From Arthrobacter sp. PAMC25284 (lineage in GTDB: Bacteria > Actinomycetota > Actinomycetes > Actinomycetales > Micrococcaceae): DNA of 64,000 bases. The notes below the pieces were generated by a model. That model ran no database searches. It was not told the DNA's origin and saw nothing but the letters and a program-made list of their open reading frames with translations. The position numbers were made by a program, and so were the translations under genes. Location of the stretch: positions 3,819,677 to 3,883,676 of the forward strand of contig NZ_CP080382.1 in assembly GCF_019443425.1 (NCBI RefSeq). Direction: 5' to 3'. Of the stretch, positions 1 to 9,250 are shown piece by piece (within the stretch, counting starts at the first letter, position 1; every line of letters starts with the position of its first letter).

Positions 1-15
1 TATCCTCGAATAACC

Positions 16-1029
16 ATGACATCACCATCGAATCTGGACCCGACGGCAGCTGCGGCGAACTCCCCGGCGAGCAGTCCTGAGAGCACACGGATCGGATCCC
101 GGCCCATCGGCGTCTTCGACTCCGGGGTCGGCGGGCTCACCGTGGCGCGGTCCATCATCGACCAGCTCCCCAACGAGTCCATCCTCTATGTCGGGGACAC
201 CGCCCACGGCCCGTACGGACCGCTGCCCATCGCCGAGGTCCGGGCCAACGCGCTCGGCGTAATGGACGAGCTGGTGGATTCCGGCGTGAAACTGCTGACC
301 ATTGCCTGCAACTCCGCGTCCGCCGCCGTCCTCCGTGACGCCCGTGAACGTTACACGGCCCGCTACGGCATCCCCGTGATCGAGGTTATCCAGCCGGCCG
401 TCCGGCGCGCCGTCGCTGCCACCCGCAGCGGCCACATCGGCGTGATCGGGACCTCGGCCACGGTCGGATCCCGGGCCTATGAGGACACCTTCGCGGCCGC
501 CCCGGACCTGGAGATCACCTCGGTTGCCTGCCCGGCGTTCGTTCCGTACGTGGAGGCCGGAATTACCACCGGACCCGAGCTCCTGGCCGTCGCGCGTGAG
601 TACCTTGCGCCGCTCAAGGCCGCCGGCGTGGACACTGTTGTGCTGGGCTGCACGCATTACCCGCTGCTGACCGGCGTGATTTCCTATGTCATGGGTGAGG
701 ACGTCACCCTGGTCTCGAGTGCCGAAGAAACGGCCAAGGACGTCTACCGGGCGCTCGCCTCCCGGGGCCTGGAACGGATGGATGCTGCGGTTCCGGAGCA
801 CAACTTCATCGCCACGGGAGACGCGGCCCAGTTCGAGTCCCTGGCCCGCCGGTTCCTTGGGCCCGAAGTCCTCAGCGTCCGCCACGTGGACCATGTGGCC
901 GCGCAGTACCCCACGGGCAGCCTGGCGAGGATCACCCCCGAGATGATCGCCGCAGCCCAGTCCGCGGCGGGCCGTCCGCGGCTGTCCAACTTCGTGGCAC
1001 CGTCCGCGGTGCGGGGGACCGTCCTGTGA
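16..1029 (+). CDS. murI: Glutamate racemase
   Basis: Interconverts L- and D-glutamate in the cytoplasm, supplying D-Glu for peptidoglycan. The 337-residue protein has the family signature [10 protein letters not shown] at residues 34-43, the first catalytic cysteine in ACNSAS (Cys98) and the second in GCTHYP (Cys212). The first 30 residues are low-complexity and poorly conserved, so a start further in is possible. The stop overlaps the GTG of the next gene by 3 bases, indicating translational coupling with the downstream MBL-fold protein. The order murI, MBL protein, rph, rdgB matches Rv1338-Rv1341 of Mycobacterium tuberculosis. Identification is secure. Confidence 0.96.
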   Translation: MTSPSNLDPTAAAANSPASSPESTRIGSRPIGVFDSGVGGLTVARSIIDQLPNESILYVGDTAHGPYGPLPIAEVRANALGVMDELVDSGVKLLTIACNSASAAVLRDARERYTARYGIPVIEVIQPAVRRAVAATRSGHIGVIGTSATVGSRAYEDTFAAAPDLEITSVACPAFVPYVEAGITTGPELLAVAREYLAPLKAAGVDTVVLGCTHYPLLTGVISYVMGEDVTLVSSAEETAKDVYRALASRGLERMDAAVPEHNFIATGDAAQFESLARRFLGPEVLSVRHVDHVAAQYPTGSLARITPEMIAAAQSAAGRPRLSNFVAPSAVRGTVL

Positions 1030-1823
1030 AGCTGACCATTGTCGGGTGCACCGGATCCTTCCCCGGGCCGGGATCGCCGGCGTCGTGCTACCTGTTGACG
1101 GCGAACGACGGCGAGCGGGACTGGAAGATCGTCCTTGACATTGGCAGCGGCGCGCTCGGGGCCATCCAGCGGTATACGGATCTTGAGGACATTGACGCGA
1201 TCTTCCTGTCCCACCTCCACCCGGATCACTGCATGGACCTGTGCGGACTGCATGTCGCCGTGCGCTGGCGGCCGGGCGGCTGGGGCCGGGGCCGGATTCC
1301 GGTGTGGGGGCCGGCGGCGACGGCCGACCGGATGGCCACGGCCTACGGGCTGGAGCTCGATCCCGGCATGCACGAGGAATTTGACTTCAGCAACTGGTCG
1401 GAGCGCAAACCGGTGGCCGTGGGCCCCTTCACGGTGACCCCCTACGCGGTCAACCACCCGATCGAGGAATGCTATGCGCTCCGGGTGGAGGCCACGGAAC
1501 CCGGCAAGGACGGCGCTCCGGTGACGCGGGTGCTGAGCTATTCGGGTGACACGGATTCCTGCCGTGCACTGGAGGAATCGGCCCGTGACGCGGACCTGTT
1601 CCTCTGTGAGGCGGCGTTCGAGGAAGGCCGCGACGACGCAATCAAGGACGTTCACCTGACCGGAAAACGGGCCGGGGAAGCTGCCGTGGCCGCGGGCGCC
1701 CGGCGCCTGCTGCTGACGCACATCCCGGTGTGGACCTCCCCCGCGACTGTTATGACCGAGGCCAAGGCCGTCTTCGGGAAGGACGTCGCCGTGGCCGTCG
1801 CCGGAGTGCACTACTCCGTCTGA
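1026..1823 (+). CDS. MBL-fold metallo-hydrolase, Rv1339-like (probable cyclic nucleotide phosphodiesterase)
   Basis: A 265-residue metallo-beta-lactamase-fold enzyme with GTG start. The metal-binding motif [10 protein letters not shown] lies at residues 62-71. A second metal region, YSGDTDSC, is near residue 175, and a late THIP histidine is near residue 238. Its place between murI and rph is conserved with M. tuberculosis Rv1339, which has been reported as an atypical cAMP phosphodiesterase; the RNase Z-like fold is also compatible with tRNA processing. The function is inferred from synteny and fold. Start chosen because GTG 1026 overlaps the murI stop; the first residues ([14 protein letters not shown]) are typical of the family N-terminus. 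Confidence 0.85.
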   Translation: MKLTIVGCTGSFPGPGSPASCYLLTANDGERDWKIVLDIGSGALGAIQRYTDLEDIDAIFLSHLHPDHCMDLCGLHVAVRWRPGGWGRGRIPVWGPAATADRMATAYGLELDPGMHEEFDFSNWSERKPVAVGPFTVTPYAVNHPIEECYALRVEATEPGKDGAPVTRVLSYSGDTDSCRALEESARDADLFLCEAAFEEGRDDAIKDVHLTGKRAGEAAVAAGARRLLLTHIPVWTSPATVMTEAKAVFGKDVAVAVAGVHYSV

Positions 1824-1883
1824 ACCGTCTGACCCGTCAGACCTGTCGTCCGTGCCGGAGCCGGATGTCGATAAGCTGGAGGC

Positions 1884-2642
1884 ATGACTTCCGAAGCTCT
1901 TACTGTCCCCGTCATCCGCGCTGATGGCCGCACCCCTGATCAGCTGCGCCCGATCAGTATCACCCGCGGCTGGTCCAATCAGGCCGAAGGCTCGGCCCTG
2001 ATCGAGTTCGGCAATACCCGCGTCCTGTGCACCGCGTCCCTGACCCAGGGTGTCCCGCGGTGGCTCAAGGGCGAGGGCCGCGGCTGGGTGACGGCCGAGT
2101 ACGCGATGCTGCCGCGGGCCACGAACACCCGGTCCGACCGCGAGTCCGTCAAGGGCAAAGTCGGCGGCCGGACGCATGAGATCTCCCGGCTGATCGGCCG
2201 CTCCCTGCGCTCCATCATCGACACCAAGGCCCTCGGTGAAATCACGATCGTGCTGGACTGCGACGTCCTGCAGGCCGACGGCGGCACCCGCACCGCGGCG
2301 ATCACCGGCGCGTACGTCGCGCTGGCCGACGCCATCCGCTACGCCCGTGAGAACAAGATGCTGGCCCGCAATGCCCAGCCCCTGACCGACACCATCGCAG
2401 CCGTCTCGGTCGGCATCATCGACGGCGTGCCGATGCTGGACCTGCCCTACGTCGAAGACGTCCGGGCCGAAACAGACATGAACGTCGTGGTGACGGGGTC
2501 CGGAAAATTCGTTGAGGTCCAGGGCACCGCCGAGGGCGCACCCTTCGACCGGGATGAGCTGAACAAGCTGCTGGACCTGGCGCTGATGGGCACGGAGCAG
2601 CTCGCCGCCATCCAGCGCGAAACGCTGGCGGAAGCCCCGTGA
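1884..2642 (+). CDS. rph: Ribonuclease PH
   Basis: Phosphorolytic 3'-to-5' exoribonuclease that trims tRNA 3' ends; acts as a hexamer in the cytoplasm. The 252-residue length is normal. Family features visible are [13 protein letters not shown] at residues 12-24, TRVLCTASL near 46-54, EYAMLPRAT near 74-82, and the phosphate-binding arginines of [15 protein letters not shown] near 95-109. The start ATG has a GGAGG sequence just upstream; a TAAGCT box also lies 6 nt before the ATG. The TGA overlaps the GTG start of rdgB (GTGA), so the two are coupled. Confidence 0.96.
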   Translation: MTSEALTVPVIRADGRTPDQLRPISITRGWSNQAEGSALIEFGNTRVLCTASLTQGVPRWLKGEGRGWVTAEYAMLPRATNTRSDRESVKGKVGGRTHEISRLIGRSLRSIIDTKALGEITIVLDCDVLQADGGTRTAAITGAYVALADAIRYARENKMLARNAQPLTDTIAAVSVGIIDGVPMLDLPYVEDVRAETDMNVVVTGSGKFVEVQGTAEGAPFDRDELNKLLDLALMGTEQLAAIQRETLAEAP

Positions 2643-3287
2643 CAGGTTCTCCCTCGCCGCGGCTCGTCCTCGCCACGCACAATAAAGGCAAACTCCGGGA
2701 GCTCCGCGAACTGCTGCGCGGCCAGGTGCCCGGACTCGACGTCGACACCCAGGTCGTGGACGCCGCTGCGGTCGGCGCCCCGGACGTGGCCGAAACCGGC
2801 GTGACGTTTGCCGAGAACTCGCTGCTCAAGGGCCCGGGCGGTTGCGGAGGCGACCGGGCTCGTGGCGATCGCCGACGACTCCGGGCTCGCGGTCGACGTG
2901 CTCGGCGGCGCACCGGGAATCTTTTCGGCCCGCTGGGCCGGACGGCACGGGGACGACGACGCCAACCTGCGGCTGCTGCTGGCACAGCTGGCCGACGTGC
3001 CCGACGAACACCGGAATGCCGCGTTCGTCTGCGCTGCTGCCCTCGCCGTGCCCGGTGCTTCACCGGACGGCGGACGGGAAGTGGTGGAATACGGGCAACT
3101 GGAGGGCACGCTGCTGCGCGAACCCCGCGGCGCCGGCGGCTTCGGCTACGACCCCGTGCTCCAGCCGCGCGGACTGGACCGCAGCTGCGCCGAGCTGAGC
3201 CCGGCGGAGAAGAACGGCATCAGCCACCGCGGCCAGGCCTTCCGGGCGCTGCTGCCGGCGATCGTTGAGGCACTGGCAGCCAGCTAG
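2639..3287 (+). CDS. rdgB: dITP/XTP pyrophosphatase (RdgB/HAM1), one-base frameshift
   Basis: Removes non-canonical purine triphosphates (dITP, XTP). The N-terminal part starts at a GTG overlapping the rph stop and shows the substrate motif [15 protein letters not shown] and [12 protein letters not shown]. The reading frame then changes at the G run 2830-2832. In the next frame the protein continues as [18 protein letters not shown] (catalytic Asp), [20 protein letters not shown] and EKNGISHRG up to 3287. Removing one G at 2830-2832 restores 215 residues, a normal family length. The site reads AAGGGCCCG, so the extra base abuts GGCC, as in other broken genes here. I treat the gene as intact with a sequence error. 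Confidence 0.93.
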
Positions 3288-3333
3288 GCGCCCGCGTGGC
3301 CTGGCATCGAACGTGCGGCCAACTAGCGGTTAA

Positions 3334-3372
3334 CGAGCGAAGGCGCCCCATCCTGTGGGGCGCCTTCGCTCG
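3334..3372. terminator. Bidirectional intrinsic terminator between rdgB and dedA
   Basis: A perfect 17-bp stem (3334-3350 pairing with 3356-3372) with a 5-nt loop, located between the convergent rdgB and DedA genes. There is no long T tract, but the stem is exceptionally stable and placed to serve both transcripts. Confidence 0.85.
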
Positions 3373-3390
3373 ATTGTGCGGCCTGACCGC

Positions 3391-4173
3391 CTAGGGTGTC
3401 CGGCGTTCCTCTTCGGGTTCGTGCTCTTCGATGAACTCCTCCACGACGTCCGTGCCGTACTTTTCGGCCTGGCGCTTGGCGATGAAGCCGCGAATCACTT
3501 CGATGCCGATCGGGATGACGGAGACCAGGACGATCACGATGAAGATGATGTCCAGATTCTCGCGGACCCACGGCACTGTGTCGCCCAGCAGGTACCCCAG
3601 CAGGGTCACGCCGCCGCCCCACAGGACGGCGCCGATGACGTTGAAGAGGAAGAACCTGGGCTTGCTCATCTGGGCCACCCCGACGATCACGGGGACAAAC
3701 GTCCGGATGATCGGCACGAAACGGGCCAGGATCAGGGCCTTGCCGCCGTGCTTTTCGAAGAAGGCGTGGGCCTTCTCGACGTTCTCGCGCTTGAACAGCT
3801 TCGAATCGGGTTTGTTGAAGATCGCCGGGCCCACCTTGGAACCGATCAGGTAGCCCGTCTGGTTGCCGACGATCGCGGACACCATGATCAGCGCGGCGAA
3901 GGCCCAGATATTGAATTTGATGGTTTCCGTGGCCACAAGGAGCCCGGCCGTAAACAGCAAAGAGTCGCCCGGCAGGAAGAAGCCGATCAGCAGCCCGGTT
4001 TCGGCGAAGATGATGCCGCAGACCAGCAGCACGACCCACGGCGCGAGGGCGGGGTCGGCCAGGAACACTTGCGGGTTGAGCCATTCCGGGAGGAGGGAGG
4101 ACATACGGGGTTGCACCGGTCCGGCGCCCCCGAGGGCAGAGACGGCAAAATCACTCATTGCTATAAGGTTCAC
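3391..4173 (-). CDS. DedA family (SNARE-associated/VTT) membrane protein
   Basis: Polytopic inner-membrane protein of the DedA family, implicated in lipid carrier recycling and membrane homeostasis. Visible are hydrophobic segments near residues 45-65, the LPGDSLLF motif, a segment around AFAALIMVSAIVGNQTGY, the conserved ARFVPIIRTFVPVIVG stretch with its functional arginines, and two C-terminal helices followed by an acidic tail (EEFIEEHEPEEERR). The longest reading frame starts at a GTG (4173). An ATG at 4158 (MSDFAV) is an alternative, and neither has a clear ribosome site. The gene is monocistronic and convergent with rdgB. Confidence 0.9.
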   Translation of the reverse strand: MNLIAMSDFAVSALGGAGPVQPRMSSLLPEWLNPQVFLADPALAPWVVLLVCGIIFAETGLLIGFFLPGDSLLFTAGLLVATETIKFNIWAFAALIMVSAIVGNQTGYLIGSKVGPAIFNKPDSKLFKRENVEKAHAFFEKHGGKALILARFVPIIRTFVPVIVGVAQMSKPRFFLFNVIGAVLWGGGVTLLGYLLGDTVPWVRENLDIIFIVIVLVSVIPIGIEVIRGFIAKRQAEKYGTDVVEEFIEEHEPEEERRTP

Positions 4174-4280
4174 CCGTTAAGGGTACTGGAACGCCGCCGT
4201 CGGGCGATCGGGTCCGGTCCGGATGCTCAGCGGCGGCTCAGGATGCGGCCGGGTGCGCCAATGGACGGTAAAGTTGACGC

Positions 4281-5306
4281 GTGGGTTTGGACTTTACGGC
4301 GATCGACTTTGAGACCGCGAACGGCTTCCGCGGTTCACCGTGCGCTGTTGGCCTGACCAAGGTCCGTGGCGGCGTGGTCGTGGAGGAAGCCTCATGGCTC
4401 ATGCGGCCGCCGGAAAACCACGACTCCTTCGACCACCACAACGTCCGGATCCACGGCATCCGGCCGGACCGCGTGGCGGGACTTCCCCGGTTCGGTGACC
4501 TGTTTCCGGAGATCGGCGCCTTCATCGGCGGGGATGTGCTGGCCGCGCACAATGCCGCCTTCGATCTCGGCGTGATCCGCTCCGGCCTGGAGGTATCGGG
4601 ACTTGCCGGACCAGCCTACGACTATGTCTGCACGGTCATGCTGTCCCGTCGCTGCTACTCGCTGGTCTCGAACTCCCTGCCCTACGCGGCCGAGGAAGCC
4701 GGCGTGCCCCTGCTCAACCACCACGACGCGGCCGAGGATGCGCGCGCGTGTGCCGGCATCCTGATCGACATAGCCGCCCGTCACGGGGCAGGCAGCATCG
4801 CCGAACTGTACCTGTCCCTGGGGCTGAACGTGTCCCGGCAGCCGGCCTTCGATCCGCGGTGCGATCCACTCTCCAAGGCCACACAATCGGCGCTGGCCGC
4901 GCTCTCCGGCGGACCCGGCGGCGCTGCCGCGCCCGCAGCCCGGGCGTACCTCCCCGGCTGGCCGGAAGAGGGAGCCAACCCGGCGCCCAACGCCGACGCC
5001 GCCCCGGACCACCCGTTATTCGGACAGACGGTCGTTTTCACCGGCGAACTGGCAATTCCCCGGACCGAGGCGAAGATCCGTTCCGCCGAACTCGGCGCCC
5101 GGACCGAAAGCCGGGTCACCTCGCGCACGACGGTCCTGGTGGTGGGGGACGGGTTTGTCGCCGCGGACCTCCGTTCAGGGCGGCTCACCGGCAAGGCCCG
5201 CCGGGTCCTGGGATTGCACGACCGCGGGCAGCCGATCGAGGTGTTGTCGGAGGGCGAATTCCTGCAGATGGTCGGCGGCCACCTGGCGCCGGCTGTCCTG
5301 GCCTGA
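4281..5306 (+). CDS. DEDDh 3'-5' exonuclease with C-terminal BRCT domain (DNA polymerase III epsilon-like)
   Basis: A 341-residue protein with two domains. The N-terminal exonuclease domain (residues 5-165) carries the DEDDh residues: Asp9 and Glu11 in IDFETA, Asp95 in HNAAFD, and His148/Asp153 in HHDAAED. The C-terminal part (about 245-335) is a BRCT domain, beginning LFGQTVVFTGEL. A proline/alanine-rich linker joins them. The architecture is common in Actinobacteria and suggests proofreading or repair end-processing, not replicative epsilon itself. The GTG start at 4281 lies 6 nt after TAAAGT (4269-4274) with no Shine-Dalgarno sequence, consistent with a leaderless mRNA. Confidence 0.9.
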   Translation: MGLDFTAIDFETANGFRGSPCAVGLTKVRGGVVVEEASWLMRPPENHDSFDHHNVRIHGIRPDRVAGLPRFGDLFPEIGAFIGGDVLAAHNAAFDLGVIRSGLEVSGLAGPAYDYVCTVMLSRRCYSLVSNSLPYAAEEAGVPLLNHHDAAEDARACAGILIDIAARHGAGSIAELYLSLGLNVSRQPAFDPRCDPLSKATQSALAALSGGPGGAAAPAARAYLPGWPEEGANPAPNADAAPDHPLFGQTVVFTGELAIPRTEAKIRSAELGARTESRVTSRTTVLVVGDGFVAADLRSGRLTGKARRVLGLHDRGQPIEVLSEGEFLQMVGGHLAPAVLA

Positions 5307-5363
5307 CGTCATAAGGCGCAACAAACATTTACCGGGCGGCCCGCCGGCTCCTAGCCTTGACTG

Positions 5364-5894
5364 ATGAGCGAACTGATGGATGCACAGACCCCGGCCTCAC
5401 GGGGCGGCATCAACTGGGCCGCGGTCTTTGCTTTCCCCAACCCGGTCAATGAATATGCCGCACGGATCACTGCCGCCCTGGTGGTGGCACTGTCCGCCGT
5501 GACGCTGCTGACGGGCTCCGGCTGGGGGCTGGCGGTAATTGCAGCGGGTTTCTGGCTGCGCGTCCTGTTCGGCCCGCGGTTCTCACCGCTCGCCCTGCTC
5601 TCCGTCAAGGTTCTGACGCCCTGGCTGGGACGCACCCGCCTCGTTCCGGGTCCGCCCAAGCGTTTCGCCCAAGGTATCGGCGCGGCGGTGTCGACGGCGG
5701 CTGCGGTGCTGTTCGCGCTCGGCGCCGCACCGGCAGCCTGGATCCTGCTCGCCGTACTGATTGTCGCGGCTTCGCTTGAGGCCTTCGTCGGCTTTTGCCT
5801 GGGATGCACCATCTTCGGTTTCCTGCAGCGCCGCGGCCTCATTCCCGAGGACATCTGCGAAGCGTGCAATAACATCTCGCTGCGACGCGCCTAG
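5364..5894 (+). CDS. DUF4395 domain-containing membrane protein
   Basis: A 176-residue membrane protein. It begins with the DUF4395 hallmark FPNPVNEYAARITAAL, has about four hydrophobic helices (around residues 35-52, 54-70, 105-125 and 125-145), and contains the cysteine pair CLGC near residue 150 plus a third cysteine in EDICEAC. Function is unknown; family members often sit near thioredoxin or sulfur-transfer genes, but no such neighbour is seen here. ATG 5364 follows TAGCCT (5352-5357) by 6 nt with no ribosome site, so the message is probably leaderless. Confidence 0.85.
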   Translation: MSELMDAQTPASRGGINWAAVFAFPNPVNEYAARITAALVVALSAVTLLTGSGWGLAVIAAGFWLRVLFGPRFSPLALLSVKVLTPWLGRTRLVPGPPKRFAQGIGAAVSTAAAVLFALGAAPAAWILLAVLIVAASLEAFVGFCLGCTIFGFLQRRGLIPEDICEACNNISLRRA

Positions 5895-5915
5895 CTGCGC
5901 ACGGCCGGAGGACGC

Positions 5916-7109
5916 TTAGGCTCCGGTAACGGCCGTCAGCTTCCCGGCAAGACCGCGAATGACGTCCACGGCGTCCAACGCTTCAAGCCACTGCGCCGGC
6001 AGGCCTTCCTCGCCGTAGAACGCCCCCAGGATGCTCCCTGCAATTGACGCGGTGGTGTCGCTGCCGCCGCTGTGGTTGACCGCGACGGCCAGGGCCGAGC
6101 GGACATGCGCCTCGGCCGCGCCCGGTGCCGTGGTGGGCTCCGCCGCTCCAGTGGTGGGTTCCGCCGGTGCCGTGGCGAGCACAGCGTAGACGGCGATGGC
6201 GAGCGCCTGCTCGGCGGTGCGGCCCTCGCCCAGTTCGCGAACCATATCCTCCGGGCCGAGCAGGGTGGGCCCTGTTTCGGGCATAGTATCCCGCTCATCT
6301 GCCGGTCCGCTCAGCCGCAGGGCCGCCTCCAACTGCCCGATCAGGGCGGCATCCGGCGCCTCGCCTCGTTGCAGGGGTTCCTCCCGCAGGTGCCGCAGCG
6401 CAAATTCCGCCGCCTCCCGCAGTGCCAGCCCGGCTGTGACGGCGTGGATGAGCAGGCTGAAGATCCCCGCACCCTGCCGCGCCGCAGGGTGGCCGTGGGT
6501 CAGCGCCGCGGCGTCGGCGCTGAGCTTGTAGACCGTCGCCGGTTCGATATGCGGGATCAGGCCGAACGGGGCCGACCGTGCCACAGTGCTGCTGCCGTTC
6601 AGGTCCTGATTGACGGGCCGGAGGACGGTGCCCATTTCGCCGGTTGCCAGGCCGCTCAGGCAGGCCTCGTCCGGCGAGCGGCGGTGCTTGAGGGCCGCAT
6701 GCGAGTCAATCCAGCGTGGCGGCTGGACCGGCGCCGAGGGCGGGACCGCGACGCCCTGGGTGGCGAGCCAGCGCAGGTATGCGAGCCACACGCAGGCGTT
6801 GATGTCCGCCGCCACACCGTCGTTTGCCCATTCCAGCGCCTCAAGGAGACCATCTGCGGTGTACAGCGTCAGTTGGGTGTCGTCCGCGACGTGACTGCCG
6901 CCGTCGAGCGGGCTGAAGTCCCGCAGCCCGCTGGGACCGAACCTGGCCAGGATGGCGTCAATATCGTCAAATTCGACGGCGGACCCCAACGCGTCACCAA
7001 TCGCACCGCCGAGCAGGCAGCCGTGAATCCGGGAGGCAAAGGACGGGGCTGCCGATTCCCGGGACGGTGCCGGTGGCTGTGCAGGGGACGTGCCAGGCTC
7101 AAAGCTCAT
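5916..7109 (-). CDS. ADP-ribosylglycohydrolase family protein
   Basis: A 397-residue member of the ADP-ribosyl-glycohydrolase (DraG/ARH) fold. After a disordered Pro/Ser-rich leader it shows the family start IHGCLLGGAIGDALGSAVEF, the dinuclear metal motif VADDTQLTLYTADGLL, and the C-terminal metal site NHSGGSDTTASIAGSILGAFYG. It is expected to remove ADP-ribose from proteins or small molecules. No ADP-ribosyltransferase partner is nearby. I prefer the ATG at 7109 because a TAAATT box (minus strand, 7122-7117) sits 7 nt upstream; a longer frame to 7292 would cover the divergent DUF202 promoter. Confidence 0.9.
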   Translation of the reverse strand: MSFEPGTSPAQPPAPSRESAAPSFASRIHGCLLGGAIGDALGSAVEFDDIDAILARFGPSGLRDFSPLDGGSHVADDTQLTLYTADGLLEALEWANDGVAADINACVWLAYLRWLATQGVAVPPSAPVQPPRWIDSHAALKHRRSPDEACLSGLATGEMGTVLRPVNQDLNGSSTVARSAPFGLIPHIEPATVYKLSADAAALTHGHPAARQGAGIFSLLIHAVTAGLALREAAEFALRHLREEPLQRGEAPDAALIGQLEAALRLSGPADERDTMPETGPTLLGPEDMVRELGEGRTAEQALAIAVYAVLATAPAEPTTGAAEPTTAPGAAEAHVRSALAVAVNHSGGSDTTASIAGSILGAFYGEEGLPAQWLEALDAVDVIRGLAGKLTAVTGA

Positions 7110-7257
7110 GTCGTCCAATTTACCCCGTGGGTGGACCGCGGATGGTGCTGCGGCCGTCGGGGTGGCTGCGTCGGGTATGGTGCTGTTGAGAACGCCGGGA
7201 TTGGGGCGCCGGGGCTGGGACGCCGGCCGTGGCAGCCGGCCCGAGCAGAGGACAAGG

Positions 7258-7614
7258 ATGCGCGAACCCGCATGGCGCAGGACGGGCAGCACACCGGATT
7301 ACAGGTTCTCCCTCGCCAATGAACGGACTTTCCTGGCCTGGCTCAGGACGTCCCTGGCTCTGATCGCCGGGGCCCTTGCGATAGACCAGCTGGCCCCGGA
7401 TATCGCGCCGGCGCCGGTCCGGATCACCGTGTGCGTCATCCTGGCCGTCCTCGGCGCCGCCCTTGCCACGCTCGCCTACCGGCGCTGGGGACAGATGGAA
7501 GCCGCCATGCGGCACGAACGGGAACTGCCGTTCTCCGGAGTCATGTTGCTGACGACCTTGGGCGTCGCGGCCGCTGCACTGGTTTTCGCGGTCCTGATCC
7601 TGCTGGCACCGTGA
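7258..7614 (+). CDS. DUF202 (YidH-like) small membrane protein
   Basis: A 118-residue membrane protein with the DUF202 signature FSLANERTFLAWLRTSLALIAG, followed by two further hydrophobic helices (about 60-78 and 95-115), giving three membrane segments. Start taken at ATG 7258 because GAGGACAAGG precedes it. Its TGA overlaps the GTG of a second DUF202 gene (GTGA), so the pair is translationally coupled. Function is unknown; family members are usually found as tandem pairs, as here. Confidence 0.88.
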   Translation: MREPAWRRTGSTPDYRFSLANERTFLAWLRTSLALIAGALAIDQLAPDIAPAPVRITVCVILAVLGAALATLAYRRWGQMEAAMRHERELPFSGVMLLTTLGVAAAALVFAVLILLAP

Positions 7615-7968
7615 CTCCGGGGGCCGTGAATCCCGGGCCGGCCCGGGATCCCGGGCTGCAGCCGGAACGGACGTCGCTGGCCTGGCGCCGCACACTGCTG
7701 GCCCTGGTGGTCGTGGACCTGCTGATCTGGCGCAGCTGGGTGCTCGCAGGCAACCGGACGCCCGATCCCGGCGCCGTCGACTATCTCGGAATCTGTGCCC
7801 TCACCGCGGCCCTGGCAACCGTCGTCCTGTGCCTCTGCGTGCTCGAACGCGGCCGGGAACTCCACCGGTCCACGGCGGCCCCCGCGGGCAGTAATCCTGC
7901 GCTGGGCATCAAGTGCCGCCGTCGCGCTGGCCGCCAGCGCCGTCGCCGCCGTGGCGCTGGGCGGCTGA
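7611..7968 (+). CDS. Second DUF202 membrane protein, one-base frameshift
   Basis: Coupled to the preceding DUF202 gene through GTGA. It shows LQPERTSLAWRRTLLALVVVDL and a second helix (ICALTAALATVVLCLCVL) in the first frame. The frame is lost in the C run 7879-7883. In the following frame the expected third helix appears (ILRWASSAAVALAASAVAAV) and ends at TGA 7966-7968. Removing one C gives a 118-residue protein of the same length as its partner. The site reads GGCCCCCG, again next to GGCC. I consider this a sequence error, not gene loss. Confidence 0.8.
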
Positions 7969-8059
7969 ACCCCCGGCTCGGGCGGCCGGACCCGCCGCTG
8001 AAGCCCCGCGAACGGCCCCGCCGTCCGTTCTTGTCGGTGGCAGCCGATACCGTAGGAGC

Positions 8060-9250
8060 ATGCGGTTATTGCACACTTCGGACTGGCACCTGGGCCGGTC
8101 GTTCCACGGCGTCGGGATGCTCGACGCCCAGCGCGCCTTTGTGGACCAGCTCGTCTCGTTCGTCCGGGACGAATCGGTCGACGTCGTCCTGATCGCCGGA
8201 GATGTCTATGACCGCGCCCTGCCCGGAGTGGACGTTGTGAGCCTGCTCGACGATGCCCTGGTGCGCCTCACCGGGACCGGAGCCCAGGTGGTGCTGACCA
8301 GCGGCAACCACGATTCGGCCATTCGGCTGGGATTCGCCTCACGCCTGCTGGAGCGCGGGGGAGTACATCTGCGCACCCGGCTCGCCGAGCTGGAACAGCC
8401 CGTCGTGTTCCCGCTCGGCAATGACCCTGGCGCCGCCGACGATCCTGCCGGTCCCGTCCTTGCCATCTATGGCATCCCCTGGCTGGAACCCCGTCTGGTT
8501 GCCGAGCAGCTGGACGCCGGGACGGCGAGCCACTTTGAGGTCACCCGCGCCGCCACGGAACGGATCCGGGCGGACCTGCTCAACCGGTCCGCGACCCGGA
8601 CCGTCCATTCGGTCGTCCTGGCGCACACCTTCGCCAGCGGCGGGATCAGCTCAGACAGTGAGCGGGACTTGAGTATCGGCGGTGTCGGGGCCGTGCCGCT
8701 GGATCTCTTCGACGGCTTCGGTTACACGGCACTGGGCCATCTGCACGGCCGCCAGGAGCTCTCAGACACCGTGCGCTACTCCGGCTCGCCACTCGCGTAC
8801 TCCTTCTCCGAAGCGAAACACAACAAGGGCAGCTGGCTCGTCGAAGTGGACGCCTCCGGCGTCACCGGTGTCAGCGCGGTGCTCTGGGACGCGCCGCGGG
8901 CCCTGGCGGTGCTGCGGGGGAAGCTGGAGCACCTGCTGTCTGCAGAGGAGTTCGCCTGGGCCGAAAACGCCTACTGCCAGGTCACCGTGACCGATGCCCA
9001 GCGGCCCGCGCAGGCCATGGAACGGCTGCGCCGCCGGTTCCCGGACACCCTGGTCCTCGGCTTCGACCCGGAAGGAGCCGCCACAACGGCGAAGGCCAGC
9101 TACAGCAGCAGGCTCGCCGAGGCCAACGACGATCTCTCGGTCTGCTGTGGATTCCTCGACCACGTCCGCGGTCGCGGCGCGGACGACGCCGAATCCGCCG
9201 TCCTCGCCGAAGCCCTGGAAGCCGTTCGACTCGACGGAGTATCGCTGTGA
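8060..9250 (+). CDS. sbcD: Exonuclease SbcCD subunit D (Mre11-type nuclease)
   Basis: A 396-residue metallophosphoesterase-type nuclease that pairs with the SbcC ATPase to process DNA hairpins and blocked double-strand ends. Metal ligands are visible as Asp8 and His10 in TSDWHLG, Asp48 in GDVYD, Asn83/His84 in SGNHDS, and later LAHTF and LGHLHG histidines. ATG 8060 is preceded by TAGGAG and also by TACCGT 6 nt upstream. A longer in-frame extension upstream would overlap the DUF202 gene and is low-complexity. The stop overlaps the GTG start of sbcC. Confidence 0.95.
   Translation: MRLLHTSDWHLGRSFHGVGMLDAQRAFVDQLVSFVRDESVDVVLIAGDVYDRALPGVDVVSLLDDALVRLTGTGAQVVLTSGNHDSAIRLGFASRLLERGGVHLRTRLAELEQPVVFPLGNDPGAADDPAGPVLAIYGIPWLEPRLVAEQLDAGTASHFEVTRAATERIRADLLNRSATRTVHSVVLAHTFASGGISSDSERDLSIGGVGAVPLDLFDGFGYTALGHLHGRQELSDTVRYSGSPLAYSFSEAKHNKGSWLVEVDASGVTGVSAVLWDAPRALAVLRGKLEHLLSAEEFAWAENAYCQVTVTDAQRPAQAMERLRRRFPDTLVLGFDPEGAATTAKASYSSRLAEANDDLSVCCGFLDHVRGRGADDAESAVLAEALEAVRLDGVSL

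Noticed and set aside
744..2177. 477-codon open frame on the minus strand
   Set aside because: Antisense shadow of murI, the MBL protein and rph.
2830..2832. Programmed frameshifting in rdgB and the other broken genes
   Set aside because: No slippery heptamer or downstream structure pattern; functions are housekeeping and homologues are not known to need frameshifting.
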